Assembly (NCBI GenBank): GCA_036250195.1
Contig: JAVHZZ010000011.1
Coordinates: 50,351,311-50,415,310 of the forward strand
Direction: 5' to 3'
DNA: 64,000 nucleotides
Origin: Mixophyes australis
Taxonomy: Eukaryota > Chordata > Amphibia > Anura > Limnodynastidae
Shown: in pieces, positions 56,690 through 64,000 of the stretch
Layout: each line of letters opens with the position of its first letter
Position numbering within the stretch: position 1 is the first letter of the stretch
The notes under the pieces: generated by a model
What the model was told of the DNA's origin: nothing
Seen by the model: only the letters and a program-made list of their open reading frames with translations
Database searches by the model: none
Translations under genes and position numbers: made by a program

Positions 56690-56832
56690 CCCGTGTTTTG
56701 GTTTTGGATTCGGTTTTGGATCTGGATTACCGTCGTGTTTTGGTTTTGGTTTTGGTTTTGCAAAACCTCCATTGCGTGTTTTGGTTTTGGTTTTGTTTGG
56801 TTTTGTTTTGCTATTTTTTGGGAAAATCCATG
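56690..56832. repeat. GGTTTT-rich subterminal region of the hAT
   Basis: GTTTTGGTTTTGG words recur many times within 140 bp of the left terminus, interrupted by GGATTCGG, GGATCTGG and CCGTCG. Short repeated words near the ends are where hAT transposases usually bind. The opposite end instead carries GGTTCGGTTC/GAACCGAG words, so the two ends are asymmetric. Confidence 0.85.
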
Positions 56833-57060
56833 TTTTTGGGCCTAAATTAACCCAATTTAGTGCTCCAACTGTTTTAGAGACAAGTAATCTAATTGTTGAG
56901 GTAATAAATCATCCAAAAAAACAGTTTAATTCTTCGTTGGTAGGCCTATTCTACACACAAAACAGATTGTCTTCCTCTCCATCTATGCATATTGGCAATG
57001 CAGCCATCGTCTTTGAATGTATATTACACCCTACACTTATAGTTAAATATGTAAAGAAAT

Positions 57061-57380
57061 GGAAAAAGCCAGTTTGGTTTCTGTCTCTCAAGGCCCCCCT
57101 CCACTTGTATAAAATACCAAAAAATTCAGCCATTATAGACTGTACAATATTAATTGACATGGAGAAAGCCAGTTTGGTTTCTGTCTCTCAAGGCCCCCCT
57201 CCACTTGTATAAAATACCAAAAAATTCAGCCATTATAGACTGTACAATATTAATTGACATGGAAAAAGCCAGTTTGGTTTCTGTCTCTCTAGGCCCCCCT
57301 CCACTTGTATAAAATACCCAAAAATTCAGCCATTATAGACTGTACAATATTATGAAAAATGGACAAAGCCAGTTTAGGGT
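57061..57380. repeat. 100-bp tandem array 3' of the transposase
   Basis: GCCAGTTTGGTTTCTGTCTC begins at 57,069, 57,169 and 57,269, and a fourth partial unit starts at 57,361 (GGACAAAGCCAGTTT). The period is exactly 100 bp for three units, with a few substitutions (GGAAAAAG/GGAGAAAG; CTCAAGG/CTCTAGG). The unit differs in sequence from the 5' array. It probably lies in or just past the 3' untranslated region. Confidence 0.93.
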
Positions 57381-57548
57381 CACTCTGTCTATGACACCCT
57401 ACCCTTAAGGATAAATTGCCCTAACAGCAGCCTTTCAAGATGGTATGTGATATGGAAATGCCACAAGTCCCTTTCCTCTTTGGGGGTAGATTGCACCCTA
57501 CACTTACATAGAAAGTTTTAAAAAGATGTTATCGGCATCATCTTCAGC

Positions 57549-60542
57549 TTAATCCTCACCCTCATCAGTGTGTACGTCATCATCACAGACTATCAATTCA
57601 TCGCCGCTTGAATCCGCCATTAGAGAACAGTCAGTGCTTGGATGTCTTGGATGGTGAAGGCCTTCCTCGTGGAAGATGTAGTTCATTTTTATAAACATCA
57701 TTTTCTCCACATTTTTGGGAAGTAACCTTCTACGGCGATCACTGACTAAGTTCCCTGCTGTGCTGAACACTCGTTCAGAGTACACACTGGAGGGTGGGCA
57801 GCTTAGGTATTGCAAAGCAAGTTTGTACATGGGTTTCCAAATGGCCTGCTTTTCTTCCCAGTAAGGAAAGGGACTGTCTGACATTTCCATATCAACTACC
57901 TCTTGAAAGTAATCCTCCACCATCCTTTGCATGTTTATACTCATATTGGATGGAGTTATGGGCAAAGTGACACATTTTTTTGAAAAATCCTTCAAACCAG
58001 CCCAGATGTTAAATTGTTCTGGTCTGCCCCCTGTGTCTTCCCTGCTTCTTTTTTGGAAATTTAATTTTTTACGAGCAACAGCTTGAGAAAGTGAAGGAGG
58101 ACACGTCGTCAAGCCGAGGCCCAGTTCAGCGGCCAACTTGCTGAGCAATAGCTCCTTGCAAAAGTTCACATCTCGCTCATTTACAAGTAAAGACTCAATG
58201 TAGGTTTTAAACCTTGGATCAAGCACAGTGGCCAAAACGTACTGATCCGAGTTCAAGATCTTAATAACTCGAGGATCATTGTGAAGCGAATTAAGTACTT
58301 GATCGACAAGGCCAACATACTTTGCTGAATTGCTTGCTTTCAGCTCCTCCTTCATTTTCTCAAGCTGCTTTTCCAATAGTCTAATTAAAGGAATGACTTG
58401 GCTCAAACTAGCAGAGTCTGCACTGACCTCACATGTCACAACTTCAAATGGTTTCAGCACCTTGCACAGCACTGAAAGGATTCCCCACTGTGCAAGAGTG
58501 AAATACATCCCCCCTCCTTTCCCAATGTCATGACTTGTGCAATATGCTTGGATGGCTTTGCGCTGTTCCTCCATCCTCTGAAGCATGTACAGGGTGGAAT
58601 TCCACCGAGTTACCACCTCTTGCTTAAGTTGGTGGCAGGGCAAGTTAAACTGCTCTTGGAGCTGCTGTAATCTCCTACATGCTGTGGCTGAATGCCTGAA
58701 ATGGCCTGAAATTTTACGGGCCACCGAAAGCATCTCCTGCACCTCACGGTTATTTCGTAGGAAGCTCTGCACCACCAAGTTGATGGTGTGAGCAAAACAG
58801 GGAATATGTTGGAAATCACCCAGCTGTAATGCTCGCACTATATTGTTGGCGTTATCTGAAATGACATACCCTGGGGAGAGTCCGAGTGGTATAAGCCATG
58901 CATCAATCACATCTCTCAGTTTGCGTAACAAATTGTCAGCCGTATGCCTGTTAGTGAAGCCGGTGATACAAAGAGTGGCCTGCCTGTGACAAATGTTACG
59001 TAGTGGTGTACATGCTGCTGCTGTTCCTGCTGGTGAAGGTGAATGACCAACCCAGTGGGCTGTCACAGTCATATAGTCTTTGGTTTGGCCACTTCCACTT
59101 GTCCACATATCTGTGGTTAAGTGAACAGTGGGCAGAATGGCATTTTTCAGCGCAATCTCTACATTTTTACACACTTTTTGGTATAGTTGTGGAATAGCTT
59201 TACGGGAGAAATGGTGTCGCGATGGAATTCTGTAACGCGGACACAAAACCTCAATTAACTGTGAAAAACCAGCTGCGTTTATTGTGGAGATTGGACGCAG
59301 ATCTAACACTAACATTGCAGCCATGGCGTCTGTGATTCGCTTGGCGACTGGGTGACTGCTGTCATATTTGCTTCCCCTCGCAAATGATTGTTTCACAGTT
59401 AATTGCTGAAATGTAGGACTGCTCATTTTATTAACCTGCCTCTGGGATGACGATTCACCCCCAGCAGCAGCAACAGCAGCAGCAGGACTAACGCTTTCTT
59501 CAGAGGAATCAATAATAGTGCCGGAGTCATCCAGCCTTAAGTGGGATGCCGGGCTAACTCCAAGCGCTACTGAGGATATTGATGAGGATGGTGTGGTGGG
59601 TGTATTTTGTAGCCGTCGGTATGTCGGTGAGCGGAGGGTCTTAGCTGATGAGGGAGTGCTTGTATTCTTTTGGGAAGAACTTTCAGCTTTTCCCAACACT
59701 TTGCCATGAACTCTCGTTAAATGGCGTAACATAGACGAGGTTCCAAGATGGTTAAGGTCCCTCCCTCGACTGACTGTGGCTTCACATACACTACAAATGG
59801 CTATACAATTGTTGTCTGGATTTGGGTAGAAATAATTCCACACATAAGAAGTGGATTTTTTTGTTTTATGCCCAGGCATGACAATGGCCTTTTTCTTGTC
59901 ACGTGCCAGAACTGCTGCCACTGGTGCAGGACTTACACAAACAACCTCATCCTCATCAACATCCTCATTAGCGCCCTCGTCGCCTACACAAATCTCCCCC
60001 TCATCCTCTTCTAATTCCAAAGTGGCATCCTCAATTTGGGTATCACCGGCTACACTCGGGCTATTAAGGCACACATCAGCAGAATGCTCACGATTAGACA
60101 TCCCACTGTTGGATGGACTCTCCACAGGGATTGTTGTCATTTGTGAATCAGAGCAAATATTCTCCTGTAATGCCTCACTGTTATCTTGCAGCTCAGCTTT
60201 GACGCGTAACAGTAGTTGTGCACCAATTGTAGGCTGGGTAACTTTTTGGGATCTGCCACTAATAGCCAAAGGTGAAGGCCTCATTCTCTCTTTGCCACTG
60301 CGTGTGTAGAATGGCATGCTTGCAATTTTTTTTTTATCGTCACTTAACTTTTGCTCAGTTACACTTCTTTTTCGCTTCAATACAGTAAATTTTTTTTTGG
60401 TTTTTGTTTTTTGCACTAATTTGAAAACACTCTGTTGTTTGACATCGCCTTGGCCAGATGACGTACTGGGAACACTAACATCAGGACTGGTGACAGAACC
60501 TGGTTGCTCATTTAGATCATATGTGGACTGCTTTGAATCCAT
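57549..60542 (-). CDS. hAT-family transposase with BED zinc finger, intact 997 aa
   Basis: Cut-and-paste transposase acting on the element's own ends in the nucleus. Residues 45-60 are basic (KTKTKKKFTVLKRKR), a likely nuclear signal; 176-200 are acidic. A BED finger spans about 231-281 with ligands C250, C253, H274 and H279. The RNase H-like core carries D478 (TTDMW) and D563 (ISDNANN), the CFAHTINL box at 582-589, RWNS at 646-649 and a probable catalytic E705 (VVTCEVS). The C-terminal hAT dimerisation domain lies at about 890-960 (YLSCPPSSVYSERVFSTAGN, then RRRRLLP). The ATG at 60,542 has A at -3 and G at +4; the stop is TAA at 57,549. There are no internal stops or frameshifts, and the length is greater than many hAT enzymes because of the roughly 380-residue N-terminal part. 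A domesticated ZBED-type gene is an alternative, but the flanking TIRs and target duplication argue for a resident transposon. Confidence 0.95.
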   Translation of the reverse strand: MDSKQSTYDLNEQPGSVTSPDVSVPSTSSGQGDVKQQSVFKLVQKTKTKKKFTVLKRKRSVTEQKLSDDKKKIASMPFYTRSGKERMRPSPLAISGRSQKVTQPTIGAQLLLRVKAELQDNSEALQENICSDSQMTTIPVESPSNSGMSNREHSADVCLNSPSVAGDTQIEDATLELEEDEGEICVGDEGANEDVDEDEVVCVSPAPVAAVLARDKKKAIVMPGHKTKKSTSYVWNYFYPNPDNNCIAICSVCEATVSRGRDLNHLGTSSMLRHLTRVHGKVLGKAESSSQKNTSTPSSAKTLRSPTYRRLQNTPTTPSSSISSVALGVSPASHLRLDDSGTIIDSSEESVSPAAAVAAAGGESSSQRQVNKMSSPTFQQLTVKQSFARGSKYDSSHPVAKRITDAMAAMLVLDLRPISTINAAGFSQLIEVLCPRYRIPSRHHFSRKAIPQLYQKVCKNVEIALKNAILPTVHLTTDMWTSGSGQTKDYMTVTAHWVGHSPSPAGTAAACTPLRNICHRQATLCITGFTNRHTADNLLRKLRDVIDAWLIPLGLSPGYVISDNANNIVRALQLGDFQHIPCFAHTINLVVQSFLRNNREVQEMLSVARKISGHFRHSATACRRLQQLQEQFNLPCHQLKQEVVTRWNSTLYMLQRMEEQRKAIQAYCTSHDIGKGGGMYFTLAQWGILSVLCKVLKPFEVVTCEVSADSASLSQVIPLIRLLEKQLEKMKEELKASNSAKYVGLVDQVLNSLHNDPRVIKILNSDQYVLATVLDPRFKTYIESLLVNERDVNFCKELLLSKLAAELGLGLTTCPPSLSQAVARKKLNFQKRSREDTGGRPEQFNIWAGLKDFSKKCVTLPITPSNMSINMQRMVEDYFQEVVDMEMSDSPFPYWEEKQAIWKPMYKLALQYLSCPPSSVYSERVFSTAGNLVSDRRRRLLPKNVEKMMFIKMNYIFHEEGLHHPRHPSTDCSLMADSSGDELIVCDDDVHTDEGED

Positions 60543-60560
60543 TCTGAGCGCAAACCACTG

Positions 60561-62460
60561 GGGAGTGCTAAAAATTATTTAGTAGATTCTGCTGACAGTT
60601 ATGACTTTTGACAGCCAGAAATATTAATGCACAATTAGGGAGGACACCCCAAAAACACTGAGGAGTGCTAAAAATTATTTAGTAGATACTGCTGACAGAT
60701 ATGACTTTTGACAGCCAGAAATATTAATGCACAATTAGGGAGGACACCCCAAAAACACTGAGGAGTGCTAAAAATTATTTAGTAGATACTGCTGACAGAT
60801 ATGACTTTTGACAGCCAGAAATATTAATGCACAATTAGGGAGGACACCCCAAAAACACTGAGGAGTGCTAAAAATTATTTAGTAGATACTGCTGACAGAT
60901 ATGACTTTTGACAGCCAGAAATATTAATGCACAATTAGGGAGGACACCCCAAAAACACTGAGGAGTGCTAAAAATTATTTAGTAGATACTGCTGACAGAT
61001 ATGACTTTTGACAGCCAGAAATATTAATGCACAATTAGGGAGGACACCCCAAAAACACTGAGGAGTGCTAAAAATTATTTAGTAGATACTGCTGACAGAT
61101 ATGACTTTTGACAGCCAGAAATATTAATGCACAATTAGGGAGGACACCCCAAAAACACTGAGGAGTGCTAAAAATTATTTAGTAGATACTGCTGACAGAT
61201 ATGACTTTTGACAGCCAGAAATATTAATGCACAATTAGGGAGGACACCCCAAAAACACTGAGGAGTGCTAAAAATTATTTAGTAGATACTGCTGACAGAT
61301 ATGACTTTTGACAGCCAGAAATATTAATGCACAATTAGGGAGGACACCCCAAAAACACTGAGGAGTGCTAAAAATTATTTAGTAGATACTGCTGACAGAT
61401 ATGACTTTTGACAGCCAGAAATATTAATGCACAATTAGGGAGGACACCCCAAAAACACTGAGGAGTGCTAAAAATTATTTAGTAGATACTGCTGACAGAT
61501 ATGACTTTTGACAGCCAGAAATATTAATGCACAATTAGGGAGGACACCCCAAAAACACTGAGGAGTGCTAAAAATTATTTAGTAGATACTGCTGACAGAT
61601 ATGACTTTTGACAGCCAGAAATATTAATGCACAATTAGGGAGGACACCCCAAAAACACTGAGGAGTGCTAAAAATTATTTAGTAGATACTGCTGACAGAT
61701 ATGACTTTTGACAGCCAGAAATATTAATGCACAATTAGGGAGGACACCCCAAAAACACTGAGGAGTGCTAAAAATTATTTAGTAGATACTGCTGACAGAT
61801 ATGACTTTTGACAGCCAGAAATATTAATGCACAATTAGGGAGGACACCCCAAAAACACTGAGGAGTGCTAAAAATTATTTAGTAGATACTGCTGACAGAT
61901 ATGACTTTTGACAGCCAGAAATATTAATGCACAATTAGGGAGGACACCCCAAAAACACTGAGGAGTGCTAAAAATTATTTAGTAGATACTGCTGACAGAT
62001 ATGACTTTTGACAGCCAGAAATATTAATGCACAATTAGGGAGGACACCCCAAAAACACTGAGGAGTGCTAAAAATTATTTAGTAGATACTGCTGACAGAT
62101 ATGACTTTTGACAGCCAGAAATATTAATGCACAATTAGGGAGGACACCCCAAAAACACTGAGGAGTGCTAAAAATTATTTAGTAGATACTGCTGACAGAT
62201 ATGACTTTTGACAGCCAGAAATATTAATGCACAATTAGGGAGGACACCCCAAAAACACTGAGGAGTGCTAAAAATTATTTAGTAGATACTGCTGACAGAT
62301 ATGACTTTTGACAGCCAGAAATATTAATGCACAATTAGGGAGGACACCCCAAAAACACTGAGGAGTGCTAAAAATTATTTAGTAGATACTGCTGACAGAT
62401 ATGACTTTTGACAGCCAGAAATATTAATGCACAATTATGGGGGACACCCCAAAAGCGCTG
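60561..62460. repeat. 19 x 100-bp tandem array in the hAT 5' region
   Basis: Units start at 60,561 and every 100 bp to 62,361. Each contains GTGCTAAAAATTATTTAGTA, TGCTGACAGATATGACTTTT and CACAATTAGGGAGGACACCC. The 17 internal units (60,661-62,360) read as identical. The first differs at three or so sites (TTCTG, AGTTATG) and the last at several (TTATGGGGG, AAAGCGCTG), the usual edge pattern of a homogenised array. It lies between the promoter and the transposase ATG, ending 18 bp before it. The minus strand of the unit has no ATG. Confidence 0.98.
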
Positions 62461-62599
62461 GGGAGTGCCAAATATGAAGAAAAAATAATAAACCTCTATC
62501 CTCCTCTCTGCACTAGCGATTTTGGTTAGAGCAATTGCAAGAACAATATTGTATTCTCTGTCCCTGCTCTAATTAGCCTATGACTACACCCTGCTCTCT

Positions 62600-62760
62600 C
62601 CCTCTGTCAAATGGCGATGGATTGCTGTGGAGGCGTGTATTTATAAAGTTGAAGTATCGCGAGAACCGAGTCCCGAGATCCGACAACGTCACAATGACGT
62701 TCGGCCTCGATTTGGATTCGGAATGGGCGGGAGAGTACCGAGCTGCTCAGCTCGGTACTC
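62600..62760 (-). promoter_or_regulatory. Putative transposase promoter (TATA, CRE-like, palindrome)
   Basis: On the minus strand TATAAATA lies at 62,638-62,645, predicting a transcript start near 62,605-62,615. Upstream, AACGTCA and TGACGTT (62,685-62,691 and 62,695-62,701) are inverted CRE half-sites, and a perfect 13-bp-arm palindrome sits at 62,733-62,760 (GAGTACCGAGCTG core). The region is CpG-rich, unlike its surroundings. A transcript from here would run through the 100-bp array before reaching the transposase ATG. Confidence 0.6.
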
Positions 62761-62817
62761 GGATACCCAAAGTTCGGGTGGGTTCGGTTCTCGGAGAACC
62801 GGACCCGCCCATCTCTA

Positions 62818-63230
62818 ATATATATATTGGAGTGGTTTAAATAAAAGCAAATCAATGCCCTGGACTGGCCCAGTTAAAGTAAAATCCTTTACCCCATTGA
62901 GAATCTGTGTAACTGCTGTTCACCAATGGCCCCCATCTAAACTGATGTATCTAAGCATATACTGCAAAAAAATGGCAGAAAACTGCAGTATCCAGATGTC
63001 CAAAGCTAAAAGAGACCCAAACACACTCACATCTGCAATATGTTTTAATATATACTTTTTACTTGTAATAAATAAAGAGAAAACATCGGAGGGCTTTTTT
63101 TAATGGATATTGCAGAATATTTTGTGTTGCTCTGTGGTAAGCATTCCCGAACCAATTAATTTTGATTTCATGCTGTAAGAAAATAAAACAAGCAATGCCA
63201 ATGGATGTGAATATTTGTATAACCACTGGA
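62818..63230 (+). pseudogene. Tc1-like transposon remnant, right piece
   Basis: Continues the 56,456 piece after one copy of the ATATATAT duplication: GGAGTGGTTTAAATAAAAGC, CCTGGACTGGCCCAGTTAAA and CCCCATTGAGAATCTGTG match the WSQSPDLNPIENLW region with stops. Then come CAGTATCCAGATGTCCAAAG and AGAGACCCAAACACACTCAC. The distal AATTTTGATTTCATGCTGTA, GGATGTGAATATTTGTATAA and ACCACTGG fit a Tc1 right terminal region ending near 63,230. It is inactive. Confidence 0.8.
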
Positions 63231-64000
63231 CATTGTCAGCCAGTGAGCTTTGTGCTGACCCTACATATATAAGTGTTAGTTCAATATACCAGCAGTGTCC
63301 TCCTATGAGCAGACATTAAGAGAGGCGGTTGTTCCACCCGATGTCCATTCCCTCCAGGGACATTGCAATTGTGCCCTATTATACTCCTCTCATGTGGACA
63401 CTGAACATACAGGTGGGAGATGTGTTAGGAACAATGTTATGGGTTATAGGCCTTGTTATGTTTACATGGATGATGCGTAACAACATGGCGTTATAGACTA
63501 CCTTGACCAGAAGTATCAGTGACGTTTTTCTACCCACAGACAGTAAAAAGCACTTCACAGGTTAGTGGTAATCATGTGATAGCCTCATTACTGGCTCATT
63601 GTTCTTCCCCAATGGTCCCATTGTCCTACTTTGTCCCTCAATCCTAACAGTGGGGGAGGGGTTATCTAGCTTCTGGGGGAGGTGATAAGGTTTGGCCAGG
63701 GACATGTTTTATCCTATCAGAGGATACCTCAGGGCAGTGGGGCTGTCAGTTCCCATGGTCACCCAGGATGGGGGACAAAAAAGAGCCCTGTAAATCCAGA
63801 GGTGTGTTCGTATTGGGAAAGACTGGCCTAAGAGGTGATGCTCTGGCCATAGTAAACTTGCCAAAAGAGCTCCATTGGATTGCTGTTGGGACTTCTGTCA
63901 ATCATCTACTTTGGTGACTGTAACCTGCCACTTGCCGAACTCTGTTACCCCTTTGGTGATTGTATTTACCGCTGGTGTGTTCTGTTGATATTCCTGACTT
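63231..64000. other. Unassigned stretch, possibly LTR-derived
   Basis: GC content rises, and words such as GTAACCTGCCAC, GTTACCCC and TTCCTGACTT near the window edge resemble LTR leader sequence, but no end or TATA box could be fixed. No coding frame was recognised. Confidence 0.3.

Larger units (their letters stand above)
56672..62817 (-). mobile_element. Full-length autonomous-type hAT transposon, 6,146 bp
   Basis: Termini TAGAGATGG (56,672) and its complement CCATCTCTA (62,817) are flanked on both sides by ATATATAT (56,664-56,671 and 62,818-62,825), giving the 8-bp target duplication of hAT elements. Inside, from the promoter end (right) to the left: a CpG-rich region with CRE-like palindrome and TATA box, a 19 x 100-bp array, an intact 997-codon transposase, a 3 x 100-bp array, and a GGTTTT-rich subterminal region. 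It lies within an older Tc1 copy whose coding sequence resumes at 62,826. Completeness and the open frame suggest a young, possibly active element. Confidence 0.93.

Noticed and set aside
56737..56830. Telomere-like GGTTTT repeats
   Set aside because: Irregular and confined to the hAT subterminal zone; not a vertebrate TTAGGG array.
59851..60309. 152-codon plus-strand frame opposite the transposase
   Set aside because: Shadow of the minus-strand transposase; Ser-rich composition follows from the complementary codons.
60561..62460. CRISPR-like array
   Set aside because: There are no spacers: the 100-bp units are directly tandem and identical, in a eukaryotic transposon.

Overview
The window reads as non-genic, AT-rich vertebrate DNA, most likely from a frog. 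It contains CR1, L2 and L1-type LINEs, a tRNA-headed SINE with an L2-like tail, many hAT and Tc1 DNA transposons, hairpin MITEs, Gypsy-like solo LTRs, long (TA)n and (CA)n tracts, and no bacterial-type operons. The frog assignment is inferred from this repeat mix, not from a species-specific gene. Nearly every long open frame is either transposon-derived or a read-through of a simple repeat.

Layout. 1-9.3 kb: anonymous DNA, a long-inverted-repeat element (3.0-4.25 kb) with a perfect 80-bp-arm hairpin MITE nested in it, a Tc1 transposase remnant, a 0.9-kb pyrimidine-rich minisatellite, and an antisense LTR. 10.8-13.1 kb: an antisense unit with a U2-snRNA-like head, split by a 5'-truncated L2 LINE. 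15.9-17.9 kb: antisense L1-type LINE 3' half. 19-20.8 kb: a hAT MITE with clean 8-bp duplication, a roughly 350-bp (TA)n tract, and more MITEs. 22-24.5 kb: a longer L2 copy. 26-29 kb: a CR1 LINE with endonuclease and reverse transcriptase remnants, interrupted by an L2 3' end. 29-31.2 kb and 43-44.4 kb: three members of one hAT-like family, each carrying its own minisatellite. 37.2-38.9 kb: a complete 1,693-bp non-autonomous hAT. 40.5-41.6 kb: a TIR element with a Gypsy-like LTR nested inside. 50-56 kb: SINEs, MITEs and an L2 tail.

The outstanding object is at 56,672-62,817: a full-length hAT transposon (6,146 bp) with 8-bp target duplications and an uninterrupted 997-codon BED-finger transposase on the minus strand. 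A 19-copy array of an exactly 100-bp unit lies between a TATA/CRE-like promoter and the start codon. A second array, of a different unit but also with a 100-bp period, lies 3' of the gene. The element sits inside an older Tc1 transposon.

Two short minus-strand segments (46,956-47,024 and 5,977-6,011) have textbook splice sites and compatible reading phase. They are the only candidates seen for exons of a host gene. No tRNA, rRNA, CRISPR or origin was recognised.
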